The position numbers and the translations under genes were made by a program. The notes under the pieces were generated by a model. That model did not search any database. It worked only from the letters and a program-made list of their open reading frames with translations, and had not been told where the DNA came from. Below, one piece after another: positions 8,113-16,230 of a stretch of DNA of 64,000 nucleotides; the first letter of the stretch is position 1; each line of letters opens with the position of its first letter. The stretch spans positions 909,001 through 973,000 of the forward strand of contig NZ_CP102267.1 of assembly GCF_025148125.1 (NCBI RefSeq). Direction: 5' to 3'. The DNA comes from Blautia wexlerae DSM 19850 (GTDB taxonomy: Bacteria; Bacillota; Clostridia; Lachnospirales; Lachnospiraceae).

Positions 8113-9329
8113 TATACAACCCCTCCTTTCAACAGAACTTCTGGGATTTCAGCGAAGGCAGGTAAGGTATGCTGCAGAGGCGGAGTATGCCCTGGGACGT
8201 TGGTGACGGCGTGATTTTCCGGTTTTAGTTTTAACTCAAATTGATAGGCTGCTTTCCCCCAGGGGCAGATAATACGTAGTGAATATAGATATATACTATC
8301 TTTGCAGGCTGATAAAGGAGATAATATATACTTTGTTTTGGGGCATCTACAACAAGAAATGCCTTGTATTTCCAGTATTTCAGCGACTTTGCGAACAATG
8401 GCTTTGATGTGTGATTCTGGAACGCAGGAGCCTTCCTGTGAAACGATGATTTGTTCGTCAGTAATAGATTCTGAAACGCATTCAGAATTGTTTTTAACAG
8501 GCAAGGTGTCTTCGGGTATATGTATTGGCAGTTGCATTTTCATGGCAATTTCCTCCTTATCAATCATGACATCACTGATATTAAACATAACGGACAGATA
8601 ATTACGCAGATATACCATGCTGCCATGTCTCCCGGAATAGGAAATCAGTGTGATCATGTCGGTATCTTCAAGTTTTTTTAGCAGACGGGACACAGAAGAT
8701 TTCGACTGTTTCCAACGTCTGGCAAGTTCCTGATAACTGAACAAGGGATTTCCAGTCTGATTGCGAAAATATACTACCGGACCGGCATCAGAGCCTTGCA
8801 CAGATGGATCATTATAGACTGCATGAATCCAAAGATCCAAAAGAGCATCCATTTCCGAACATTTTCCCAGTCCGATTAGTTTATGAACATCTGCAATTGG
8901 AAAAAAGAAAAACCCGATGTCTTTTTTGCATGGGTAATTATAGGAAAGGGCAGTATTATCTTTTGGCCAGTCTTTGATCTTGTATTGGATAATCTTATTT
9001 TTTTCGTGCAGTGAGTAGGTTAGAAGGTTTTGCTCAACCAGGGTATCCAGTATGGATATGACCTGGTGCTGGAATTTTTGGCGGAAGTAAATCTGTAGTT
9101 CTTTAAGAGAACAGATCCATTCGCCAGGAACAACTTTGTAAGTAAGGTGTTCGATGTTCCGATAAGAGGAACTGTAATTTGCATAAGAACATAAAATGAG
9201 AAAATAAAAAAGACAGGAACCTCCGTTGGTACGGATGCTTCTGTCTTTCATAAGGGTTTGTATAAATTCCCGGTAAATCCGGCAGCGTGGAAAATCCACA
9301 ATTTGTTTTAACTCTAATTGATAATTCAC
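8112..9329 (-). CDS. MarR/replication-initiator-like winged-helix protein
   Basis: A 405-residue protein. GTG at 9329 is chosen because GGAGG lies 7 bases upstream; the longer open frame to 9470 has no ribosome site. The middle (about residues 195-250) reads as a winged helix: FSYQELARRWKQSKSSVSRL followed by LKKLEDTDMITLISYSGRHG and a beta wing. This is seen in MarR-type regulators and in plasmid/ICE replication or control proteins. The C-terminus contains a possible metal site, CCRCPKTKY. It is the first gene of a two- or three-gene minus-strand unit at the right end of the AT-rich block. Function is unknown beyond probable DNA binding. Confidence 0.6.
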   Translation of the reverse strand: MNYQLELKQIVDFPRCRIYREFIQTLMKDRSIRTNGGSCLFYFLILCSYANYSSSYRNIEHLTYKVVPGEWICSLKELQIYFRQKFQHQVISILDTLVEQNLLTYSLHEKNKIIQYKIKDWPKDNTALSYNYPCKKDIGFFFFPIADVHKLIGLGKCSEMDALLDLWIHAVYNDPSVQGSDAGPVVYFRNQTGNPLFSYQELARRWKQSKSSVSRLLKKLEDTDMITLISYSGRHGSMVYLRNYLSVMFNISDVMIDKEEIAMKMQLPIHIPEDTLPVKNNSECVSESITDEQIIVSQEGSCVPESHIKAIVRKVAEILEIQGISCCRCPKTKYILSPLSACKDSIYLYSLRIICPWGKAAYQFELKLKPENHAVTNVPGHTPPLQHTLPAFAEIPEVLLKGGVV

Positions 9330-9545
9330 GATAAACCTCCATATAATATTGTAGTTGTAGTAAAATAATTGTAGACGAAAGATACTAAAATGTATATAAT
9401 ATGCCCATAGGGGTGCTAAGTGGCATAGATTTGGCACAGTAAAATACCTGATATGGCATGAAAGCAACATGAAAATTAGGGTGGATATAGGGTGGACAGT
9501 TTGGAAAACCTTAGAGTTTTAGCGGGTTCCAAGGATTTTTTCCGG

Positions 9546-9588
9546 GTCTGCAACACCTCTATCCCCGGTTCAAATCCGGGTGGCACCT
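9546..9588 (+). other. Displaced 3' half of tRNA-Cys(GCA): probable attachment site
   Basis: From the anticodon loop onward the sequence reads like a bacterial tRNA-Cys: CTGCAAC loop with GCA at 9550-9552, ACCTC stem strand, a TATC variable region, the T-arm CCCGG-TTCAAAT-CCGGG (about 9564-9580), acceptor strand TGGCACC and discriminator T (9588), no encoded CCA. The 5' half is absent: upstream bases do not supply GGTGCCA or a D-arm. Integrases that target tRNA genes leave such a 3' copy at the far end of the element, so the element should lie to the left and the intact tRNA-Cys beyond the window's left edge. Confidence 0.72.
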
Positions 9589-9592
9589 CTTG

Positions 9593-9625
9593 AAAAACCT
9601 TAGAAGTATCTTCTAAGGTTTTTTT
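9593..9625 (+). terminator. Terminator behind the tRNA-Cys half
   Basis: AACCTTAGAAG pairs with CTTCTAAGGTT around a TAT loop, followed by a T run. It is most simply the original terminator of the tRNA-Cys gene, left in place by the integration. Confidence 0.85.
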
Positions 9626-9703
9626 GTGTTAATGTATACTGACACTTGCGATAGTGACACAGGATTGATTCTGATAATTTCTGGAAGTCACAGAAATAAC
9701 AGG

Positions 9704-10267
9704 CTACAGGAGAGGGAATTTCGGTGGCTCCTGAACTGTTAGATGTTCACCGATCAGCTTCTCCATCCAGACCATATTATACCAGTGGTTGAATTTGTAA
9801 CCGCATTTATGGAACTCACCTACAAGACGATATCCCATATGAGTGTGAAATTCCACACTGTTTTTGTCAAGATGTTCATCTTCCTTTGGAGGATAGGCAA
9901 TGCAGGCATTCATATTCAAGATACCCTGCTCACGTAAAGCGGTTTCAAGGGCATCATGAAGCATGCGGCCTATCCCTCTGTGTTTAAGAGACTGATCAAC
10001 ATAAATAGATGTTTCCACAGCCCAGTCATATGCAGGTCTTTCATGGAAAGGACCTGCATATGCATATCCAAGCAAAGTTCCTTTTTCCTCAGCTACAAGG
10101 TAAGGGTATTTTCTCAGAGTGTGTTGAATTCGGGAAGCAAATTCTTCTGTGGAGGGAACATCATATTCAAAGGTGATGGCTGTATTTTCTACATATGGTC
10201 TGTAAATTTTAAGCAGTGCCGGTGCATCTGCAGCAGAAGCGGTACGGATTATTATTTTATTGTCCAT
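9704..10267 (-). CDS. GNAT N-acetyltransferase (phosphinothricin-acetyltransferase type)
   Basis: A 187-residue acetyl-CoA-dependent acetyltransferase. The fold is visible: IIIRTASAADAPALLKIYRP at the N-terminus, FEYDVPSTEEF typical of the Pat/YwnH group, the acetyl-CoA loop KHRGIGRMLHDALE (about residues 94-107), and HTHMGYRLVGEFHKCGYKFN near the end. This group acetylates small amines such as phosphinothricin or methionine derivatives; the substrate here is unknown. It is the first gene to the right of the attachment-site relic and belongs to the GC-richer backbone. Confidence 0.85.
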   Translation of the reverse strand: MDNKIIIRTASAADAPALLKIYRPYVENTAITFEYDVPSTEEFASRIQHTLRKYPYLVAEEKGTLLGYAYAGPFHERPAYDWAVETSIYVDQSLKHRGIGRMLHDALETALREQGILNMNACIAYPPKEDEHLDKNSVEFHTHMGYRLVGEFHKCGYKFNHWYNMVWMEKLIGEHLTVQEPPKFPLL

Positions 10268-10308
10268 GATAATTTCCTTTCTGAAGTGTGTTTGAAAAAT
10301 ATATGCAA

Positions 10309-10539
10309 CTATTCATCAAATTCTGCAGTCACTATAAAACCTCGCGGTGTATGTTCAATATTTGTTACGATTCCTTTTCTGGATCTGATGCGTTCTGCAT
10401 TTGGATAACAGCCGGACATTGCCACAGCCGGTTCAATGATATAACTGTAATTCATAAAAGACTGATATTCGGAAATTTCTATTTCATCTCCCACATTTAT
10501 TAATCCCTGACGTTCCATTTTAAATTTTTCCTGACGCAT
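10309..10539 (-). CDS. Small conserved-looking hypothetical protein
   Basis: A 76-residue protein starting at ATG 10539 with AAGAAGGAA upstream. It looks like a compact beta protein (VGDEIEISEYQS, then RKGIVTNIEHTPRGFIVTAE), perhaps a small SH3- or OB-like fold. I do not recognise a family. A minus-strand promoter (10706-10733) and a 160-base leader containing the 31-bp repeat and an AAGCGGAT/ATCCGCTT hairpin (10560-10582) lie before it. It is 42 bases upstream of the GNAT gene on the same strand and may be co-transcribed with it. Confidence 0.55.
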   Translation of the reverse strand: MRQEKFKMERQGLINVGDEIEISEYQSFMNYSYIIEPAVAMSGCYPNAERIRSRKGIVTNIEHTPRGFIVTAEFDE

Positions 10540-10610
10540 ATAATTCCTTCTTTCTGTGTCAAGCGGATAAAATCATCCGCTTTGCTACGCAGCTTTACAC
10601 CGAATAACTG

Positions 10611-10641
10611 CTCCGCAGGGGACTTACCTGATTCGGTTAAA
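10611..10641 (-). repeat. 31-bp leader repeat, copy 1
   Basis: Read on the minus strand it begins TTTAACCGAATCAGGTAAGT and ends CCCCTGCGGAG. It is identical at 30 of 31 positions to 16139-16169 on the plus strand. It lies in the leader of the small gene at 10309-10539. Here CCGAAT can pair with ATTCGG just downstream. Confidence 0.8.
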
Positions 10642-10705
10642 TAGAGTAACAGTTCAGTATATGATTGTTTTACCAAAGTGCTGTCATAAGTGAAGCTGCC
10701 ATATA

Positions 10706-10733
10706 AGTATAACACAAAAAAAGTAAACAACAA
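10706..10733 (-). promoter_or_regulatory. Sigma-A-type promoter for the small gene and GNAT
   Basis: On the minus strand a TTGTTG -35 (10728-10733) and TATACT -10 (10706-10711) are 16 bases apart. Confidence 0.5.
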
Positions 10734-10771
10734 TGATTGTTATAAAAAAGTAAAATAAATGAAAAAAGTAC

Positions 10772-10800
10772 TTGAATACGTAGGATTAAGCATATATAAT
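10772..10800 (+). promoter_or_regulatory. Sigma-A-type promoter of the LytTR gene
   Basis: TTGAAT (10772-10777), 17-base spacer, TATAAT (10795-10800). It leaves a leader of about 90 bases before the regulator gene. Confidence 0.75.
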
Positions 10801-10898
10801 TAATAGAAATTGTGCTGTTTACAGATAAATGTCAGAACTTTGCGACTGACAGGATTTTGGAAACTGCTTTTTATATTGATACGGAAAGGGGAAATTAC

Positions 10899-11636
10899 AT
10901 GAAAACGATCGTCGTTTGTGATGATGTTGAGATTGAAAGACTTCTTTTAAAAGAAATATTGTGTCAGTATTTTGAAGAAATAAATGAAGAGGTTTCAATT
11001 GTAGAATATGATTCAGGAGAGACGCTTATAGCCGACGTGGAAGAAGGATACATTGCTATGGATCTGCTTTTTCTGGATATTTGTATGAAGAAACTTAATG
11101 GAATGGAAACTGCAAGAAAATTGAGACAGATACAGTGTAAGGTGCCGATCATTTTTCTTACCGCCTCACCGGATTATGCCATAGAGAGTTATGAAGTACA
11201 GGCTTCCGGATATTTGTTGAAATCATTTTCAGAAGAGAAACTGATGAAACTTCTGAACAGGATTCTTAAAACGGATATGAAAAGGCGTGTTGCGATCAAA
11301 AACAGAAGACAGTACCGTTATCCATGTACAGATGATATCATGTATATTGACAGCGATAAACATAATGTCACCCTGCATCTGTCAGATGGTTCCGAAATTA
11401 TAACAGTGGACAAGCTGGGAGAAATTGAGAAGAGAATTAACGAGAAACGTTTTCTGCGCTGCCATCAGAGTTATCTGGTGAATATGGATTATATTAAGGA
11501 TGTAGAGGACGATTTTATTATGGAAGATGGAACACTTGTGCCTATACGTGTTCGTGGGCGGAAAGAAATACTGGATACGTACTATGATTATTTTGTAAAT
11601 CATTTTGGAGACTCAAAGGACACTTTTGCAGAATAA
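10899..11636 (+). CDS. LytTR-family response regulator, orphan
   Basis: A 245-residue two-domain regulator. The receiver (residues 1-120) shows the acidic pocket VVCDDVE, the phospho-acceptor in LLFLDICMKKLNG (Asp near 53), FLTAS and the lysine position replaced within YLLKSFSEEKL. The C-terminal LytTR domain (about 135-235) has YIDSDKHNVTLHL and FLRCHQSYLVNMDYI. ATG 10899 follows GGAAAGGGG. LytTR regulators usually control bacteriocin, competence or virulence genes and pair with a HPK10 kinase; no kinase gene is adjacent, so it is an orphan here or is paired with a distant kinase. Confidence 0.9.
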   Translation: MKTIVVCDDVEIERLLLKEILCQYFEEINEEVSIVEYDSGETLIADVEEGYIAMDLLFLDICMKKLNGMETARKLRQIQCKVPIIFLTASPDYAIESYEVQASGYLLKSFSEEKLMKLLNRILKTDMKRRVAIKNRRQYRYPCTDDIMYIDSDKHNVTLHLSDGSEIITVDKLGEIEKRINEKRFLRCHQSYLVNMDYIKDVEDDFIMEDGTLVPIRVRGRKEILDTYYDYFVNHFGDSKDTFAE

Positions 11637-11836
11637 ATTGCTGAATTTGCACAAAATGAAAAGAGGGCATAAATGCTGATATAATACACATTAAGGTACA
11701 GCTGATATAAAAAACAGATAAACTGGGAACGGGGAATGAAAGACACAGTATTATTGTTTTAAATCAGTCGTTATACCTGACCTATTATTAAAAAGTGTGT
11801 GAAAAGTGTGTGTTATAAAATGTGTGTGAATGTGTG

Positions 11837-11895
11837 AAAAATCCCCACCGAAAGTCAATGTTTCCTCGGCATTGAAATTTCGGTGGGGATTTTTT
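11837..11895. terminator. Bidirectional terminator between convergent genes
   Basis: AAAAATCCCCACCGAAA pairs with TTTCGGTGGGGATTTTTT with an inner CAATG/CATTG extension. It serves both the LytTR gene and the minus-strand acylation operon. A run of GTGTGTG-like repeats (about 11793-11835) lies just before it. Confidence 0.9.
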
Positions 11896-11904
11896 GATAT
11901 AATA

Positions 11905-13098
11905 TTATCTGATATCAGATGTATCAGAAGAATCCTGTTCAGCAGTTGTCAGGGCAAGCTCCAGAGAAGTGTCTGTGAAGAAGGTATTAGCATTATACAG
12001 GTACAGAATTTCCTGAACATTCTCAACCTGCATTAACTGCTCCAGATCTCCAAAGTAATAACGGGGATCAATCATTATGATCTTTCGGTAATGCTGAGCA
12101 AGAAATGGGATGAAGCTGTTTGCGTATGAATCCTTAAGCACAAGCAGTGTATTATCTGTTTCAGTAGGAGTACTGATCTTTATCTGAGCGTGGTTTCCAC
12201 CAAAGAATAATGCATATTTATCTCTTGTCTCAAGTTTCTCAGTATCATAGAAGCTGGCACTTTTTTTCTGTTCGTCTACATAATTAACTACAGAAGAGAG
12301 TGCCTGATCTCCGGTGGGGAGAAATACATCGATCTCATCTTTTTCGCCGGAGCGGAAACCGCTTTTGGCAGACAGTGTTCCCTGAAAAGAACGGGTGACA
12401 GGTGCTTTGTCATAAGTGTCTGCTGAAGTATCAATTCCCATATCTTTGGCTGCCTTAAGATAGGCATAATAAGCACCCTGGGTAGTCCAGTGATGATCAG
12501 TGTGATAATAGAGGTCTTCCATTTTGTGATCTTTAAAAGTGCTGCGAACATCAATAAAGGTCACACCTGCATCGGTCAGGGAGGCAGAGAGGCTGTCAAG
12601 CCAGGAATTCTGATCCTGGACAGGGGCAAAAGCAGGAAGCCTGTCGCTCAGGATATTCACAGAATTTGGGGCAATCAGTGCATATTGTTTCAGATCAGAA
12701 TGTTTTTGCGCAAAGTCAGTCATTGCTTTTACAGTGGCGTCATACTGTGTCTGATCAGGCGCTTTAAATTCTTCCATAAGATATCCGGATTTTCCAACGT
12801 ATACGCCATTAGATTCTACTTTGCCCATCAGACGGTCAGTTCCGGCTTTCAGGGTAATCCACAGATCTCGAAGTGGAAACTGATCATTTTCATAGGTTTC
12901 AAATTGTTTTTCAAATCCGCCGGAAGCAATCTGACTGCCGTTTAAATGAGGCAGGGAAGAAAGTACGCGGTTTTCTTTTTCAGAAAACCCTCTGTCAGGA
13001 AGCACAATGCTCAGAATGAGTACGATCAAGGGGATAAATAAAAATAAAAGTCCCATTCTGTGGAAAAATAAACGATAATTTCTTAATGATTTTTTCAT
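11905..13098 (-). CDS. DHHW-family (AlgJ/AlgX-like) cell-surface acylation protein
   Basis: A 397-residue protein with an N-terminal membrane anchor (residues about 15-35) and an exported domain of the DHHW/AlgX SGNH-like family. The family motif TDHHWTTQGA is near residue 200, GKSGYLMEE near 103, and a DSYANSFIPFL segment near the C-terminus carries a likely catalytic Asp-Ser. Such proteins work with an MBOAT O-acyltransferase to acetylate secreted polysaccharide. It is the last gene of a minus-strand operon, 12 bases after the MBOAT stop. The polymer is unknown. Confidence 0.88.
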   Translation of the reverse strand: MKKSLRNYRLFFHRMGLLFLFIPLIVLILSIVLPDRGFSEKENRVLSSLPHLNGSQIASGGFEKQFETYENDQFPLRDLWITLKAGTDRLMGKVESNGVYVGKSGYLMEEFKAPDQTQYDATVKAMTDFAQKHSDLKQYALIAPNSVNILSDRLPAFAPVQDQNSWLDSLSASLTDAGVTFIDVRSTFKDHKMEDLYYHTDHHWTTQGAYYAYLKAAKDMGIDTSADTYDKAPVTRSFQGTLSAKSGFRSGEKDEIDVFLPTGDQALSSVVNYVDEQKKSASFYDTEKLETRDKYALFFGGNHAQIKISTPTETDNTLLVLKDSYANSFIPFLAQHYRKIIMIDPRYYFGDLEQLMQVENVQEILYLYNANTFFTDTSLELALTTAEQDSSDTSDIR

Positions 13099-13110
13099 AT
13101 TGTTTACCTT

Positions 13111-14499
13111 CTAAAATTTTGCATATAAAAATGGTGTGTAAGAGTTATAAACCATATAAGCAATCGATAATGCAAATAAAATAAGATTTATGATCACTGC
13201 AGCAACAGGTCTGCGTCTGACCAGACGCTTAAAGTACTGGTAAAGAGCAGGACGGCACATAAGAATACTGATCAGAAGAAGGATAAATCCTGTCTTGAGG
13301 TAGTAAAGTGCAGTTTTGTCTATGAAACCGGAAGCTCCGATCCCAAACATAGTTCCAAGGTAATGGCCAAGGGCACCAAAGTCTGTCTGGCTGAAGAATA
13401 CCCATCCGATCATGACTACAAGCATAGTGTATACAGTGCAAAGCCAGGATGGTATTTTTTTCAGATATTTCTGAAGTACAAATTTTTCGAGTAAAAGGAA
13501 GAGTCCGTAATAAACACCCCATAGTACGAAATTCCAGCTTGCACCATGCCACAGACCGGTAAGTGCCCATACCACAAGGATATTTCGGATATGTTTCAGA
13601 GTGGAGACCCGATTACCGCCAAGCGGGATATAAATATAATCTCTGAACCAGATTCCAAGAGAAATATGCCAGCGTCTCCAGAATTCAGAAACACTGGTGG
13701 AAATATAGGGATAATCAAAGTTCTTATTAAAATCAAATCCCAGCATTTTTCCCAGACCGATGGCCATATCCGAATAGCCGCTGAAGTCAAAATAAAGCTG
13801 CATTGTATAAGCCAGAATGCCAAGCCATGAAGTAAATACAGACATCTGTGGATGGCCACAGATACTGCTGTATAAAACCGAGAGATTATCTGCCAGAAGA
13901 ACTTTCTTTGCAAGACCTTTGACAAAAAGCTCTGCACCGATACCGAATTTGAAGATATTGATGGTACGCTGCTTCAGCTGCGTCTCTATATCCGTATATC
14001 GTACGATTGGTCCGGCAGAGGTATAAGGAAACATTGTGCTGTATACGGAAAAGGTCAGGAAATTTCGCTGCGCACTGACCTTACTTAAATAAATATCAAA
14101 AAGATAGGACAAATTACGGAAAGTGTAGAAAGAAAGTCCTATCGGCAGCGAAAGCTCCGGATGAGGGATATGGATACCGATGATTCCTCCGATTGTGTTA
14201 AGTAAGAATCCATAATATTTAAAAAACACAAGTACTGCAAGATTTATAATGATCGAGAAGATCAGATTAATTTTCTGTTTCCTGTCATCATAATATAAAC
14301 GTTCCAGTTCTGTGCCCATATAATAGTTGAAGATACTGGAAAACAGCATGAGGATCACATATACAGGTTCTCCCCAGGCATAAAAGATCAGACTGCCCAA
14401 AAACAGCAGCAGATTGCGGAGCTGTCCCGGTACCAGGTAGTAGATCATCATGAAAACCGGAAGAAAGCAGAATATAAAAAATATACTGTTGAATACCAT
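13111..14499 (-). CDS. MBOAT-family O-acyltransferase (AlgI/DltB-like)
   Basis: A 462-residue polytopic membrane protein with about ten spans. Diagnostic segments are MVFNSIFFIFCFLPVF at the N-terminus, LPIGLSFYTFRNLSYLFDIY, FWRRWHISLGIWFRDYIYIP, and the active-site histidine in LTGLWHGASWNFVLWG near residue 315. AlgI-type enzymes move acetyl groups from cytoplasm to the outside, where a partner transfers them to polysaccharide. The partner here is the DHHW protein encoded next. The upstream SGNH and DUF4358 genes complete a four-gene surface acylation set. Confidence 0.93.
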   Translation of the reverse strand: MVFNSIFFIFCFLPVFMMIYYLVPGQLRNLLLFLGSLIFYAWGEPVYVILMLFSSIFNYYMGTELERLYYDDRKQKINLIFSIIINLAVLVFFKYYGFLLNTIGGIIGIHIPHPELSLPIGLSFYTFRNLSYLFDIYLSKVSAQRNFLTFSVYSTMFPYTSAGPIVRYTDIETQLKQRTINIFKFGIGAELFVKGLAKKVLLADNLSVLYSSICGHPQMSVFTSWLGILAYTMQLYFDFSGYSDMAIGLGKMLGFDFNKNFDYPYISTSVSEFWRRWHISLGIWFRDYIYIPLGGNRVSTLKHIRNILVVWALTGLWHGASWNFVLWGVYYGLFLLLEKFVLQKYLKKIPSWLCTVYTMLVVMIGWVFFSQTDFGALGHYLGTMFGIGASGFIDKTALYYLKTGFILLLISILMCRPALYQYFKRLVRRRPVAAVIINLILFALSIAYMVYNSYTPFLYAKF

Positions 14500-14533
14500 A
14501 TTAAAAGTTCTCCAATCTGGATATTATGAATAT

Positions 14534-14594
14534 TATAGTAATTCTATTAACTGCATTTTCTCTTAACAGTATTATTAAGAGGACTGCCATAGTA
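14534..14594. repeat. TATAGCAAT-family inverted repeat, degenerate copy
   Basis: Arms TATAGTAATTCT and AGAGGACTGCCATAGTA flank an AT-rich centre, inside the operon between the DUF4358 and MBOAT genes. It matches the family seen best at 36523-36620. Confidence 0.5.
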
Positions 14595-14654
14595 ATGGTT
14601 CTGCAGTCCATTAGCGTAAAATGCGGAACAGTTACGAGGATTAAAGTAAAATGC

Positions 14655-15131
14655 TTATATCATGGAAAGAAAGGCAGTGCGCCAGTTCTGTGCGTCTGCG
14701 CCGCACATATAATATACATAGTTTCCTTTTTTTCCAACAACTGCATTGTTCAGAAGAGCCATCTGATCTGTGCCATATCCCTCAAATACCTGCTTCTGAC
14801 CGGAGAGATGGGCGTTTGCATTTTCAAGCAAAGTATTTGCCTGGGTATTGTCAGTGGCTTTCATAATACAGATTTCTTCTACTGCCATGGGTGAAGCGGC
14901 TTTGTAGAAGAAATAACCGTCAATATTGCGGTCATCTGTCTGATAATAATGTTTCAGGTCAGAACGTGCTTCTTTATTTAAAGAAGTGATATCAGAATCC
15001 TGTTCCATAGTCTGTGCAATCTGTTCCATGGGTACATTCTTTGCGCTGTCGGAGGTATACAGGACAGTCAGATATGCGATAAGGAAAAGAACAAATGCAC
15101 CTTTGATAAAAATATGTAAATAATTTTTCAT
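14655..15131 (-). CDS. DUF4358-family secreted/anchored protein
   Basis: A 158-residue protein with an N-terminal hydrophobic anchor (residues about 6-27) and an extracellular domain resembling DUF4358 (YFFYKAASPMAVEEICIMKA, then AFLSMI at the end). ATG at 15131 overlaps the TGA of the SGNH gene (ATGA), so the longer frame to 15170 is not the start. DUF4358 proteins are common beside MBOAT/DHHW genes in Lachnospiraceae, and the role in acylation is inferred from that context only. Confidence 0.78.
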   Translation of the reverse strand: MKNYLHIFIKGAFVLFLIAYLTVLYTSDSAKNVPMEQIAQTMEQDSDITSLNKEARSDLKHYYQTDDRNIDGYFFYKAASPMAVEEICIMKATDNTQANTLLENANAHLSGQKQVFEGYGTDQMALLNNAVVGKKGNYVYYMCGADAQNWRTAFLSMI

Positions 15132-15922
15132 GCCTTTAACCCCGCAATCTGTGCCATATTTGTCAGCCATTTGGGATAGTAGTCCTGAATCACATGTTCA
15201 CCGTCCGGTTCATACAGATTCTCTGAACTGTCTGTTACAATCGTTGAATTGTCAATAAAGGTACATCCCATTTCCTGACAGAGTTTGATAAGTCCTTCAT
15301 TATAATCAGGGTAATATCCAAGATCAGGAGTCTGTGCGATCGCTTCATCAGTAATCGGCAGAATGCAGTTGATATAAATTGGGACATCTGGTAAGGCTGT
15401 CTGGATTTTCTTTATCTGCGTCCTGTATGCATCAATAAATTCTGATGAAGCCGAACCATATATTTCCAGGTCGTTGGAACCAAATGCCATGAATACATGA
15501 GAAGGATTCAGAGCAATTGCCGTACTGATCTGATCATCGGCTGCACCTACATTTAATCCTCGTTTGCTGACTACCACATCCGTATCCAGATATCCGTATT
15601 CTACGATGGATTCTGTGATAGAGTCACCGATGATGACGTTTCCGGCAAAAACCTGTCGGATTTCTACATCACTTAACAGGGTAGATCCAGAACCGTCTGA
15701 AGCATCAGAACCGGAAGAAATGCCGGTTGTCTGTTTCAGAGCCTGAAGCTGTTCTTCTGTCTGTGAAATGTCTGAATTTTCCAGAGCCTGAAGGCGGGCT
15801 ACATTTTCTTTACAGACAGAATCATTCTCATTTCCGCGGGTGCATAAAAAAATCACTGCACCGGCGAGTATAACACCGACAGGGATAAGAAATAAAACTT
15901 TATTCTTTGGTTGTTTTTTCAA
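15128..15922 (-). CDS. SGNH/GDSL hydrolase-fold surface protein
   Basis: A 264-residue protein with a TTG start at 15922 behind AGGAAGGA. It has an N-terminal membrane span (about residues 8-27), a Ser/Asp-rich linker, and an SGNH domain: block I IIGDSITES near residue 97, block III AFGSNDLE, and the C-terminal EPDGEHVIQDYY with the Asp-His pair. It is the first gene of the four-gene acylation operon and may be the final acetyltransferase or esterase for the surface polymer. Confidence 0.87.
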   Translation of the reverse strand: MKKQPKNKVLFLIPVGVILAGAVIFLCTRGNENDSVCKENVARLQALENSDISQTEEQLQALKQTTGISSGSDASDGSGSTLLSDVEIRQVFAGNVIIGDSITESIVEYGYLDTDVVVSKRGLNVGAADDQISTAIALNPSHVFMAFGSNDLEIYGSASSEFIDAYRTQIKKIQTALPDVPIYINCILPITDEAIAQTPDLGYYPDYNEGLIKLCQEMGCTFIDNSTIVTDSSENLYEPDGEHVIQDYYPKWLTNMAQIAGLKA

Positions 15923-15971
15923 AATAAATCCTTCCTATGGAAAAATATCCATTTTATGACATAGTTTTATT

Positions 15972-16014
15972 TATAGCAATACTCTCAAATGTATTATTTA
16001 TGAGTATCGCTATA
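15972..16014. repeat. TATAGCAAT-family inverted repeat, compact copy
   Basis: TATAGCAATACTC and GAGTATCGCTATA form the arms around a 17-base AT centre. It lies in the upstream region of the minus-strand SGNH operon and so overlaps where that promoter should be. The plus-strand frame at 15937-16134 is made largely of this repeat. Confidence 0.75.
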
Positions 16015-16138
16015 ATTATAATACGCACTAAAAAAACTTCAAGGAAAAATTCACAAATTTTACACAAAGTCATGCAGTTGCCTGTGGACGAAGAGAAAGA
16101 AAGAAGTTATACTATTTTAGAAGAAATGGAATAGTATT

Positions 16139-16169
16139 TTTAACCGAATCAAGTAAGTCCCCTGCGGAG
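16139..16169 (+). repeat. 31-bp leader repeat, copy 2
   Basis: Begins TTTAACCGAATCAAGTAAGT and ends CCCCTGCGGAG. It is 30/31 identical to the minus-strand copy at 10611-10641. It is 62 bases upstream of the DUF308 start codon. Confidence 0.8.
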
Positions 16170-16230
16170 ATTACGAAAAGCAATAAGAGTGGGTGTGGAC
16201 TTGCTATCATACAGTCAGGAGGAAAAGGTT

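Noticed and set aside
9480..9588. Complete tRNA gene before 9588
   Set aside because: The 5' acceptor strand, D-arm and 5' anticodon stem are missing; pairing partners for TGGCACC and ACCTC are absent.
10500..10733. 77-residue minus-strand ORF overlapping the small gene
   Set aside because: Its start lies upstream of the predicted promoter, it has no ribosome site, and it consists of leader hairpins and the 31-bp repeat.
12490..12945. Plus-strand ORFs opposite the DHHW, MBOAT and other minus-strand genes
   Set aside because: They are antisense shadows without ribosome sites or family features.
15937..16134. 65-residue ORF with a hydrophobic segment between the SGNH operon and the DUF308 gene
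   Set aside because: No ribosome site (ATCCTTCCT precedes the ATG), only 14 bases from the divergent SGNH start, and much of it is an inverted repeat of the TATAGCAAT family.
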